Shown piece by piece: positions 43,001 to 53,506 of a stretch of DNA of 64,000 nucleotides. Every line of letters starts with the position of its first letter. Position 1 is the first letter of the stretch. The notes beneath the pieces were generated by a model that worked only from the letters and a program-made list of their open reading frames with translations, made no database searches and was not told the origin of the DNA. Both the position numbers and the translations under genes were made by a program. The stretch comes from Stropharia rugosoannulata. Lineage: Eukaryota; Basidiomycota; Agaricomycetes; Agaricales; Strophariaceae. Location: positions 1,122,501-1,186,500 of the forward strand of contig JANCIK010000005.1 of NCBI GenBank assembly GCA_028532985.1, read 5' to 3'.

Positions 43001-46000
43001 ATGTCACTATCCCGGCATCGCGCTCGTCAAGTTGCTGTAACCAAGGGTCCAGGCGCCCACATAGTCAGTCCTCAGAAACGACCTCCAAAGAGAAAAACTA
43101 CGCAACGAGCTGTTGCCTTCCTCGATTTCGATGCCAAACGACGCAAGCTCGCGGACCATCTCGCCAACCTTCTTTCATCCGCTGACAATGCTTTGCCTGG
43201 CCCATCGTCTACTGCCGAATGCGATATCCCTGTGAAGGAAGCGCTGCCAGACCCCAGTGAATCAGAAAGTCAATGGGTGGACGTAGTAGAGCCAGAAGCT
43301 GGCCCCTCGGAACTCCCAAAAACAAAGCCGCCTTATACAAGGCGTACTGCCCCAAACGAAGCCACCTTGAAGCTCTATACAAAATGGAGTGCTCTTCTTC
43401 CTTCTCTTATTGAACCTCTCTTGAGCTACATATCTGGCTCAACGGCCAAGCCACTTCAAGTTGTTAGTGACTGTCTGCAAGGTGTATGCCAAGGTGTAGC
43501 AGGGCCATGCTGCGAACGGAAGAAGTATACCATTTTGTGCCTGTATTTTGACCGTATGTACATCTGGCTCACCGGCTGCGCAACAACTAATAAACTTGTA
43601 GACTTCAAGTCAGTCATCGTTGAGCATTGCTCATGCAAGCATGTCGCCGATACCCTCGTACGCCACGGGTTATTCCCAACTGCGCCTAGCCAAGTTCGCA
43701 TGGCCGTCTCCATCGACTTCCTTGACTTCTATGGGGCTCTGTTCAAACGCTCATGCGATGCTGTTAATGCCATGGCGGCCGCCTTAAATACATTTTACAT
43801 TCGAAGGGGGTTCTATCTTCTGAACTCGAAGGTAAGGCTGCAAATTAGATTTGGGACATCCTTTACTTATGATTGCCGTAGAAAGAGCGATATAGGGAAC
43901 CCTTTCGACGTGGCCTGGGCTACGCCGGTCAGTGGCTGGATAACTTACGAGCGTTAGTGGACCGACGCGTAGATTCATTATTGGAGCAAGCCGATGACGA
44001 TTTACGTATGCACCGTCTGACTGAAGACGCTATGGACACTACACCTTCCAACCCGCCTCCACAGATTGGTACCCCTTCGTCTACCACATCCTCAGCCACA
44101 TCCATACCATCTCCGAGCCACGCAGCCCGAAAGGGAAAGGGAACAATGCCTGCCGAAGAAGAGCCTAATCAAAGAACGGAATGTGCAAGAATTCTTCGCC
44201 AACTTTGCCCAGCTTGTTTTGGTGGAGTAAGACACGGTCGGCCTCTTGAAGAGTACGACCTCTCCATCACTCTATCTACACAATACTAACCCTTTACCAT
44301 TAATAGTGGCGGCAATTTTCAAGTTGCAACCGATGGGAATTTTCATCATCGGCATCTTACATCCGGGGGGGAAAGCATAGCCTTCCACGATCCGAAACAC
44401 ATATTACCCAAAGAGTTCGTGGATGCTGTTGGTGGCATGATACAACAAGCAAGGAAAACCCCCTCAAAGAAGAGTCGTACTCCCAAAGTTCCAGATGCCG
44501 CCGTTGATGAATGTCAAAGGTCTCATGAGGCTGCTGATGGAGAGAAGAAGAAGAATGTATCCATCGAGGGCAGATATGACGACATGGGATGGATGTCCCT
44601 TGTCTGTCGTCATGACATCCCCCTTTTCTTCGCGAACATTGACACTCCAGGAGAGCAACAGAAATATGCGATTGCATTAATATTATGGTTTTATGAATTA
44701 GTTCCACCCCATGCAACTACCACCGTACTATACGACATTGGGTGTGTTTTAGACCGTAGCATCCAGATAGTACGTTCTCTTTTTTTGTCTAAAATATCCT
44801 TCTAATTATTAACGTTTAATTTTAGTACGACATATTACCTTCGCAGATATGCTCTCGAATTCAGTTTGTGACGACGGCCATGCATGCCTATGGTCACCAA
44901 TGGTCATGTCAGCTCATATATAACCCTCGTCTATGCAAAGGCTTGGGCTTAACCGATGGAGAGGGTGTAGAGAGAACTTGGTCTAGGCTTCGAAAATTAA
45001 TTCCGCTTGTGAGGGTTTCTTCAGTGAGTGAAAATATCCATTTCTAGTAAACAGTTTATTTCAATTAGTTTTCTAATTTCAAGCATGCCCGCCGAATTTG
45101 GCTTACGGATCGACAACTCTCAGCAATAGCTTATGATCTTCGGGCTGACCTCGGTGACTGGCACAAACGTCGCCTTAGGATGGGTATAAAAGAGCAAAGT
45201 AAGAAGGCAAGGGAAGTACTAGAGCGGTGCGGGGTCAAAGAGTCTGTCCTTAGGGCTCAGTGGGAGATTCAGAAGGTTGCCCAGTTGTCGATCCGAGCAC
45301 GTAAGTATTCACAGACTTCTGAATACAACTGCTCACGATCTGCTTCAGACGCACCGGCAAGATTGAAAAAGGAGCTCGATACAATCTTGATGTTACAGGC
45401 CGATCTTGAAAGTGTAGAAAAAGCTATCGACAATGCAAAATCTATGTTGACAATGTCATCAGCACCCGAGGAGTCTAAAGCGATCCTGGCGAAGCTGTAC
45501 GACATGCATGAGACATTCACCGATAAAGTCGAATCCCTTTACATTTCGTTGAATATCCAGGACTCCTACCCGGACCTCAAGGGAGCCAGCTTGGATTTCG
45601 TTCGTACGCTGCTGATGGCTCGTGACCTCAAGATAAACATTAGAAGGAAAGCTATTGAAAGCTTTTTTGAATGGGATAGACTAGATCAGGCAGTCGGTGG
45701 TCGGAGTCAAGCTCTTGGTGAGTATCGTCTCATGCACAGAGAGCCACTTTTTGCTCACAAATCGCTCATAAATTACTAGGCACAAAACTTCATCAGCAAA
45801 CACGGAAGGCGATCTCACGGCGAGCGCCCGCTTTGGTCACAGCAATTCGCAAATTCAACGCTTACTGTGCGAAGCTCCACAATATGAATAATCCGACTTG
45901 GAATATACTGATTCCACAACCTCTTCCAACCAAATTAGTTGACCTTCGTGACCATTCCGACCTTATGGAGGACGTTTGGATCAGCCCTTCCAACACAACT

Positions 46001-47564
46001 CCTCAGCCGTGGCTGGTTAATCCGAATGTTCGTGCTGGAATCCGGGCGCTTATCAAACTCGACCGTTGTGCAGAGGAGGAGCACCGACTTGAATTAGAAG
46101 CGTTGAATCTCTGTTCCTGGTTTGGGCGGGAGTTGGGAGCAGTTGAAATGGCGCTGAGAACACCTGCCTGTAAGTGCTCAACCCTTCCCAGTCCCTACCT
46201 CCATTCATAACTAATTGCAATAGGGAGCATGTATACCATTCAATTCCAGCAATATCGAGACCAGTTGCTCCATCTTCAATCGAGATGGACTAGTAATTCT
46301 GATCCTAGCTTAGCCGCTAAGTTTGCGTCATGCGCAAATGAAGCCTTCCTAACTGCTTCCTTTCTAACCGGTAGATCCAAGCCTTTTTGCAACAAAACTT
46401 ACGTTCGAAACAAAATTGAAGACAGTTCCGATATCGATGGAGGGGAATCTAGTGATGAAGACGATGCTGACTTTCAGGGGAATTCAGTCGATGTTGTTGA
46501 CTTGATACATGACCTCCCTGCAAATGAGGAGGCGGCAGAGGCCATTATCATGTCTGAAGTGTCTCAAATGGACCAGAATGACGAAGACAATTTGGATACG
46601 TCTAATTGGGAGCATAGCGAAGACATTATGTGTTTTCAATGGCCAAATCGGGTATGTTTAAAGCGTAAACCCATCTACATCTGTCATAATCTCAGCTTTG
46701 ACAGGTCGGCATGTTATCAGCAGACAATCAACTTGTCGACTTCATAACTCAATGTGCGGCTTTCTTCGATAATGATTCTCCTAAACAGCTGTCCTCTCAG
46801 TTGCGTACCTTTGATCTCGGCGATGAGGAGCTGCAGGTACTCAATAATCCGGACGCCCTACTTACTGATCTTTGCATAAATGGAATGTCGTCTCTCCTTC
46901 AAGCCATCATCGTTCGAGACCCGCAACATCAAGTCAGTGCCAATCAGTGCACTATCTTCTCCACCTATGACCTGGTTCGAATCAACTACAGAGCCTCCGA
47001 CTCAGAGCTCTGGAGGAACACCTACCGTAAGGAGTACTGGACAAAGAAGGTGTGGATTGTCCCAATTCACCGTCAGTCGGAACAGCACTGGGTCTTGGCA
47101 GTTTTCTATCTTGAACATAGGGAGGTATTTCTGTACGACAGCTTAGGGAGGAGCTCGGCCTGGACACAAAACACACAGGTTCTATTTTTATTCTGTACAT
47201 GTCAACGACTTCATGCTAAGTGCTTCTAGAACTTATGCGTCTTCCTGCTGCGACTAGTAGAGCTTGCGAAGCGGTCAGGATATGGAACTGCCGCAGTTAC
47301 CACAGGTTGGGTTGCAAGACCAGTACTTGTATGTTCTCTATTTCCAAATTATGTCAAACACATCTCACAATTCTTTTACGACCAATTCTTCAGATAAAAC
47401 CAGTCCAGTCAAATGGTCATGACTGCGGACTATGGGTATTGGTCTGGATTGCAGCGGTTCTGCGCGGCTACGTTACTGCTGGAACAAAGGTGGATGAAAG
47501 TGTTATGCCTTCCTGGAGGATCGCACTAAGAAACCTTCTATGCCTCATGTCGAGCTCCACCTAA
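43001..47564 (+). CDS. KDZ transposase fused to Ulp1-like protease
   Basis: Ten exons (43001-43831, 43882-44252, 44309-44770, 44826-45023, 45085-45717, 45779-46168, 46224-46650, 46705-47177, 47230-47330, 47395-47564) give about 1,350 aa. The N-terminal half is a Kyakuja-Dileera-Zisupton (KDZ) DNA transposase. It has a cysteine-rich region (CSCKHVADTLVRHGLFPTAP, about residue 210), CPACFGGV, then the acidic catalytic triad: Asp in ATDGNFHHRH (about 410), Asp in YDIGC (about 545), and Glu in LTDGEGVERTWSRLRKL (about 600). A coiled, acidic linker follows. The C-terminus is a C48/Ulp1-type cysteine protease with His in QSEQHWVLAVF (about 1230), Asp in FLYDSLG and Cys in SNGHDCGLWVL (about 1307). 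Both active sites are complete, so the protein could move the element and process SUMO-like conjugates. No frame break was found. Upstream exons cannot be excluded. Confidence 0.85.
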
Positions 47565-47694
47565 TTACCTAGTTACGTCTTTGTATCCGTCTGCTACATC
47601 CAAGACGTTTGTCATCCGATCAGTCACCAACTACCGCCTGCTGCAAGCGTGCTGAGCCCTCACCAAGCATTCTGTTGCTCCTGTACTCCCTGCT

Positions 47695-48325
47695 ATGCCT
47701 CCCCTTGATGACAATCCGCAGGGAAACGAGTACAGGCAATGGCAGTTTGCCAATTATGCCGCCGGGTTCTTCCAACAAGCCCAACAGGAAGACCGCCTTT
47801 CAGAATACTTTGCCCAGGTGGTCAAGCTTTACGAAGACCGATGGCCATTAGACAATAATAATCCTGCAAAGGTGAGTCAGTGACTGTACTTTCCATACTT
47901 ATGCAGCATAGACAGCTCATGAACTTATTGAAACTGTGCAGATTAGGACTGAAGTCACAGCCACCGCGATTGGGGCTGTGCCACATCGTCGACTCAAGGC
48001 TGAAAATTGGGCTCGTATTCTACAGATTGAGTACGACAGAGCTTACAGAGTGGGCACCTTCCTGCAAATATTCAGCCGCCTATGCTAAGCGCATCGTCCT
48101 TAGAAAATACTCCCGGGTGCCGAACCCCCCGCATTAAGCGATGAGGCAGGAATTGAGGATGAGAGCGCGGAAGAAGCTCAGGCATCGGCTGACGATGCAG
48201 AACTAATCTCCTTTCCTATTGAGTTGGCCTTGGAAGAGCAGGCTGGGCGTACCGTATCATACCCTTTTAAATACACCTTCCCAGAGCCGTACATCATTCC
48301 ATACAGCCACGGAAGTCAGGGCTAG
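47695..48325 (+). CDS. small acidic KDZ-associated protein
   Basis: It starts 130 bases after the KDZ-Ulp1 stop on the same strand. Exon 1 (47695-47875, MPPLDDNPQGNEYRQW) joins through GTGAGTCAG..GTGCAG to exon 2 (47941 to about 48048, IRTEVTATAIGAVPHRRLKA). A 54-base GTGGGC..CTTAG intron, with CTAAG as likely branch site, removes two in-frame stops. The last exon (about 48102-48325) encodes an acidic segment and PFKYTFPEPYIIPYSHGSQG before TAG. The product is about 170 aa with no known domain. Tight linkage and shared strand suggest an accessory gene of the KDZ element. Confidence 0.6.
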
Positions 48326-48540
48326 TGTTTGCAAAATCACGTTGACGATTGGCTGATGTACAAAGAGTATACTTATTATGCAATCGCGTTCAGATAGATC
48401 ATTCAGTTTTAAGTGCGGGGAAGTTATTGTAGATAGGGTTATGATGACAGTATTATTCGCAGATTACAAGAGACATACACGAAATCAGGTAGTACGGATT
48501 ATAACAGATTAGAAGGGTAAAAGAAGTAATAAGAAATGGA

Positions 48541-49030
48541 CTAATTGTTTGTGACTCTCCTCAAAGTCCTTGGGCGCGGTTTAGGGCGCGGACCAGTGTA
48601 GAAGTCAACGGCTGTCCAAAAGATACGCTTAAATAATGTTTAGTTTATGGCGGATAGCGAACATCAGAAGATTAGAGCATACCTTTGCCTGAATGCCTCT
48701 TCTACGTTCACAAATCGTCATATATGTCTGCCATGTCCACATCAATGGACCGTAGGGGGCAGCAGCGGCCTTGCGCTCAAGTTCCGCTATGATCCACTGG
48801 TAGAATGTCAAGCAAGATGTGAGCATATTCGCCGTCTAACAATGATTAAGGCAACTCACCTCTTCTTTTCGTCTCGTAGCTGCGTTCAATTCTTTAATTT
48901 TTCTACAGTCTTTCAGCCTGATTCGCCAGCATGTAAACCAAGTATCCAATAGACGTTCCAGGAATGCATGACCATTGTCGGAGTCGCATGCTGAACGATA
49001 ATACGGCGCAAGTTTTTCCAGGTAGCTCAT
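48541..49030 (-). CDS. small spliced hypothetical protein
   Basis: On the minus strand, ATG 49030 begins MSYLEKLAPYYRSACDSDNG. Exon 1 ends in RRKEE at GTGAGTTG. Exon 2 (WIIAELERKAAAAPYGPLMW) ends at GTATGCTC. Exon 3 (RIFWTAVDFYTGPRPKPRPR) stops at TAG 48541-48543. The product is about 123 aa and basic at the C-terminus. In-frame coding potential also extends upstream of 49030 through a GTAAGC..GTCGTAG intron to about 49226 (ALSSRKNPPSTLLNHL) without an obvious ATG, so the true start may lie further 5'. No family recognised. It is divergent to the following plus-strand gene. Confidence 0.5.
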
Positions 49031-49387
49031 TTGAACCTCCAGGTCTGCAGGGGATTCGGGCTACGACAAGTCAGTTGCATGCTTCAAATCGAGCATCAGA
49101 GCGCTTACCCAGAGTGCCATTGGGAGAATTATGCTGAGGATGATTGCGGAGGGCAAGGGTGGAGCTGAGATGATTGAGGAGGGTGGAGGGTGGGTTCTTT
49201 CGAGATGACAATGCGTTCGCCGTCTGGAGATGGTTAAATAGAAATTACATCTTGTAAAATGTGACCTAAAATGGATCTTGATTTGACAGGTCGATGTGCG
49301 AATCGCGCGCCGTTGCGAAGAAGAATGGTATTCTACTTCACACACCTACCTCAATTGAAAATCGCCCACAAAATAATTTCCATCACA

Positions 49388-50053
49388 ATGGGGCGTCTCC
49401 GACTGTATCACACAGTTGAACAGCAGAAAGAAGCCCACCGAAAACATAGCCAGAAAAGCTATCAGTTGTAAGCCCTGGACTGAGAAGAACATACAGTTGA
49501 CTTACGAGCCTGCGCTTCTTTCCGCGTAGGAATAAGAAAAAAATAAACACGAAGCGCAGAAAGGACTATAAGCAGCAGCAAGCCCATCTGAAGCAGCAGT
49601 GAGTGGCTGTCCCATTGAACCTGTATCCGTTGTGACGAAGCTGGCAGAAGTCCGCAGCCAGAACCTAGTCCAAGGACCAGCCGCAGTCCCACTCGGATAG
49701 AAACTTGGATGGATGGCGTTGAGCGGGTGAGCCGGCGTCTACATAGAATTATCGGTCAATCCCGTTTCGACTACGTTGAGAAAATCTGCGTCGAATACCT
49801 GAAGCATAGAGACAAAGACCTGATTCATGAAGAGGTGGTGAAGGTCGGTAGGCTTCAGAAGTCAATAAACAAGTACCACAGTGAGGTGTACTCACTTGTA
49901 GGAATCGGTGGGGAGGAATCCAGAGCGGCGGAAGTCCTTCGAGAGGTCGGTACGCTGGTGAAGTGTGTAGAGGAAGTGTTGTGTTATGCTATGGTGGGTT
50001 TCCGAGAGGTGAAAAGGCTGCACTCGCAGAGGGGATTTATGTACCAGTCTTAA
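49388..50053 (+). CDS. basic-region small protein, KDZ-associated
   Basis: ATG 49388 gives MGRLRLYHTVEQQKEAHRKH, a basic helix-like N-terminus. An intron (GTAAGCCC..CGCGTAG) joins NKKKINTKRRKDYKQQQAHL, and a second (GTGAGTGG..TGGCAG) joins a Ser/Pro-rich linker. An open frame then runs to TAA 50053 (VERVSRRLHRIIGQSRFDYV, VEKICVEYLKHRD). The product is about 190 aa. The N-terminal pattern LYHT.E....A.R..S...Y is one I recall as a recurrent small protein family of agaricomycete genomes near KDZ-type elements; it looks like a DNA-binding basic region plus a helical C-terminus. Both splice junctions keep the frame exactly, which makes the gene credible. Confidence 0.65.
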
Positions 50054-50269
50054 TAGCCATGGGCTGCGATGTCATGAAAATGGCCATTGAAGATGTCTAT
50101 GCCGGCTTTGGGACTCTGAGATTAGGTAGATGGATTTCATAGCAACGAGGTCAACATATGCTGGCTAGTCTACGCCCTACTCGAATAGCACCAACTCCCT
50201 TCTAGAGAAACATATGCGGATGTGAGGCGCAGAGGCGATGCAAGCCGCAGGGAGGTCGCCGGAAAATCT

Positions 50270-50400
50270 TCCTAGTTCATCAACCGAAGTGGGCGGGGAG
50301 GTGGGACCGCTACAGTAGCCTGCTTTCGATTCCTCACCGCGAAGTGGGTGGGGAGATGGAGCCGCTGCAGTAGCCTGTTTTCGAGTCCTCGCCGGTGAAG
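50270..50400. repeat. two-copy 57-bp tandem repeat
   Basis: GAAGTGGGCGGGGAGGTGGG at 50287 is repeated as GAAGTGGGTGGGGAGATGGA at 50341. Each copy is followed by CCGCT(A/G)CAGTAGCCTG and TTTCGA(T/G)TCCTC. The spacing is about 54-57 bases. It lies in a gene-free interval (50054-50923) for which I see no other feature apart from an open but motif-free frame at 50408-50626. Confidence 0.7.
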
Positions 50401-50923
50401 GCGGCAGTTGAGTCGTGACGGACATGGGTTACCATGGGGAGATCTGCCTGGTATTGGTGTGATTTCGGGACTCGTGCAGCTGAAGAAGCACGCCCACCTT
50501 ATGGCGCGCTTCTGGACAAGCGGCAGTCGTGGGCGTAGCGGAGTGCAGGACTGTCAGAGCGGCGAACCTGTCGCATCGTACTGGGATCCGCGGACAGTCA
50601 GCTGGGGTAGAAAGGGGTTTGTGTGAGGGCAGCCCTCGCACTGCCGGCAGGACTCTGCACGGGCGGTTTGGAGCTGATGCGCCGGGTGAGGTAGGCACTG
50701 GGAGAGAGCTTCAACAGGCCCCAGGCGCGCTGTGCCAGTCATAAGTCACATGCCAATAGCATCGACTCTATTTATAGATATAACGCTCGAAATCGTCAAG
50801 AACTAATCATTGCATTCAAATTGCATTTCAAATTTTCAAACGCAAGGTACTCAACAAACAAAAAAAGCACAGTATTCGTTGTGAGCAGGTAGACAGTAGC
50901 ATACATAGTATAAAAGAGAGTCA

Positions 50924-51675
50924 CTAATGTTCAGACCAGTCCTCATAGCTTTCGTTGAGTATGGAGTACTGGAGCTCAATGTTGTCAAAAAAGTCATCAC
51001 CATATGCCACCTCAGTTTCTATGTTCGGATCTTGCGCGCTGGAAGCGCTGTTCGGAGTGACGGCTTCAGCCGCGTCGTAGATGTTGAACTCGACTGCCTC
51101 GAAGTCGGTCCCCTGAGCCGCTGTGTCAGTAATGACCCCAACTCCGTTAAGTGCTGCCTCGACAAAGGATATGAACGACACTTTCAGGATGGCGCTCTCC
51201 GCTTCGAATTCAGCAGCGTCTACCCCCGCTTCCTCAGCTGCCTCTGCTGCAGCGGCTGCGGCTTCTTCCAACGGCGCGGATGGTGTCAAAATTTCAGCCG
51301 TGTTGATTCCTTGCCCATCAAAATCCTGCTCCTGCGACGCAGCGGGCACCAAGGTCATGAGCGGGTGTAGCAGGAGGCCAAGTTGAGTATGTCTACCAGA
51401 AGCAGGCAGGATGGCGGCAGCGGGCTGCAATTCGGGCAATTCGTCGGCCGCATTGCCAGGCAGGTCTCCATACCCAAACGCCTTCTTGCTAGCGCGCCTG
51501 CCTGTGACTCGAGTTTGAGCAGAAGAAATTGGGGTATTGGGTCTAGTAGGAGGAGGGATGCCGCTAGGTGCCCTGGAAATGAATGGCACAAGATCGGCAG
51601 CAGAGAGGTGCTGGCGCTGGAAGAGGCATGGCTGAACGGAGTGGAATTCGGCAACATTGTGACTAGGGCATCCAC
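50924..51675 (-). CDS. acidic hypothetical protein
   Basis: A minus-strand open frame stops at 50924. It continues upstream past the GTG at 51589 to an AG acceptor near 51676, so the real start lies in an upstream exon; a candidate ATG opening MAHLFRMSPYGVRRF is near 51797, but the splice could not be resolved. The protein has a Pro/Ser-rich N-terminus, a poly-Ala/Glu helix (LEEAAAAAAEAAEEAG) around residue 110, and an acidic C-terminus (YGDDFFDNIELQYSILNESY). No family recognised. It is part of the cluster of small genes following the KDZ transposase. Confidence 0.5.
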
Positions 51676-52215
51676 GGACTTATATATATCATTAGTGATT
51701 GCAAGAGTCTCACGTAGGCGCTTAACTGCTCACCAACAACAGGATAAATCCCGGAATCTTCGAACTCCGTAAGGTGACATCCTGAAAAGGTGAGCCATCA
51801 ATATGACATTCACATATGTTTTATATTTGGAAACATACCGGTTATGCAGAAATAGAGGATGGGACCATTGAAGGCACATTCGCAGACTGCTCTGACGGGG
51901 ACCGGGATGCTCATGGCTGTAGTGTAGTAGAGTTCCGCTGTTGCAAAGAACTGCCTTTAAATATTTCGTAGAGATGCATTATGTAAAACTGGGTAGTCTT
52001 CGGTTGCGTGCCACTCCAAGGCGACGAGCACGGCCCCTCGTGCATGGATTAAACGCACCGCGAGGTTACACATCCTGTATTGACAGTGCGCGCTGCACTT
52101 TTGTAAGCATAAGAATCCACCAATCCAATAATGCTCAAGGATGAAACGTATGAATTTATGATTACAAGTCGTTCATAAGTATATTACAGTAGTTATTTCT
52201 ACTAGCTAATAATCA
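51676..52215. other. short intergenic region
   Basis: It contains the probable 5' exon and promoter of the minus-strand acidic gene and the 3' end of the MYND gene. ORFs here (51941-52144) show no motif. Confidence 0.4.
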
Positions 52216-52963
52216 CTAAACGTCTACCTGGAGTGCCCTTTCCGTAGCTTGAACAAGAGAGATAAGTGCCTCAATCCTCGGGCCAGGTCCTGCCGCCACC
52301 TGTCCGAGAACGTTCGAGTCCGGCCATGCAAACTGATGTGTAAAAGTAGTGATCCTGAGGGGAGAGTCGGGAGACTGGGATGAATCAACAATGCTGTATC
52401 CAAGTACAACAGCAGGAAACCTTGCGGCCAGGCGTTGGCGAATGGCATCGCAATTCGGCAGGAGATTGGTGTCGCTGAGCTCCGCGGAAGTGAAGGAGAT
52501 CTTGTTGTAACGGTGCTGCCTCCTGAGAGAAGTGGAGTCGACTCTGCGAACTTTGATATGCAGAAAATGCTGTTGGGCAAATATAAGGAACAGCAGACGA
52601 TTGTGTCCTTGCAGCATGGCGAATCTAGGAAGAAACTCCATATGCTGAAGTGCTAAAGTGACGAGGACATTTTGATGTTTCCTAGAGTACGCCCTTATCA
52701 AGGATGCATCAGGGCTAAGACAGTCGACAGGCAGGCAATAGTCCTGATGGACCGGCCAGTCCGCTCGTTGACATGATTTAGACTGAGAAACAATTCACAG
52801 TAAGTCATCAAGCTTCAAACGTGAGGTGATGCAGAGTAACTCTCACACAGTATGATCTACCGCGACATTCTGCGCAAACTCGAGCCGTCGTCAAAATAAC
52901 CTGGCACTGTGGATTCCCACAAATCTTGCGTGAAGCGAGTGGATTGCCATGAGAGGATGCCAT
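52216..52963 (-). CDS. MYND zinc-finger protein
   Basis: On the minus strand, ATG 52963 opens an exon that ends RGRSYC at GTGAGAG (about 52847). A roughly 65-base intron ends TTTCTCAG, and the second exon runs to 52216. Across the junction the sequence forms a MYND zinc finger: C at CGNPQC, CAEC, SYCSKSC, and a final H/C pair in WPVHQDYC. This gives the usual C-x4-C, C-x2-C, C-x3-C, H-x3-C order. MYND fingers mediate protein-protein contacts, often in transcriptional or chromatin regulators. The remaining 160 residues show no recognised catalytic domain. Total length is about 220 aa. It sits in the small-gene cluster downstream of the KDZ transposase, but MYND genes are also common host genes in agaricomycetes. 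Confidence 0.75.
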
Positions 52964-53506
52964 GGGAGTAGATGCGTCGGTGGTGGGTGGACTGTGGGTG
53001 GTAGAGTTAATAGCAGCGCAGGTTATGGCTGAGGAAGTTGTCTGAGCGGAGGATTATGCTTCTAGAAACGACCGTACGGCGACCATTTGACTTTGGCAGC
53101 TGCTTCGTGAATGCAGAACAAATAAAATAATTTATCTCAGCTCGTTCTGTGAATCAGTGTAAGATGAAGTTCGCCGGAGCAGCTGAAACGATTTGAAATC
53201 GAAGCATCGACAAAGCACATGCACAAGGAGAAGATAGTACTGACCCGCGCTGACAGGAATGAACTCAGTTGTTCTTGGAAGCGGATGAAGTGTCGTAGGA
53301 TGCAGATGCAGGAATCGCATAATGACTCCCCTGGGGAGGCTGGAAGGGTTCTCGGATGGTCGTCGAACTTCGTGTTTTTTGCACTCACCTTCCTACCTAG
53401 TTTTCGACGGCAAGGAGTTGCTTATCCAGGGCTTTGCTGGCATCAAGGTACAACTGTAAGCCATAGTAGTACACCATCCTTAACAATCAGTGAAGGTATT
53501 TTTCAG
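52964..53506. other. divergent promoter region
   Basis: The gap between the minus-strand MYND gene and the plus-strand large gene. The frame of the following gene is open upstream of its first good ATG (from 53219), but that part is not protein-like. No TATA box is assigned. Confidence 0.4.

Noticed and set aside
50408..50744. Overlapping ORFs on both strands downstream of the small basic-protein gene
   Set aside because: GC-rich tandem-repeat neighbourhood, no motif, frames open on both strands.
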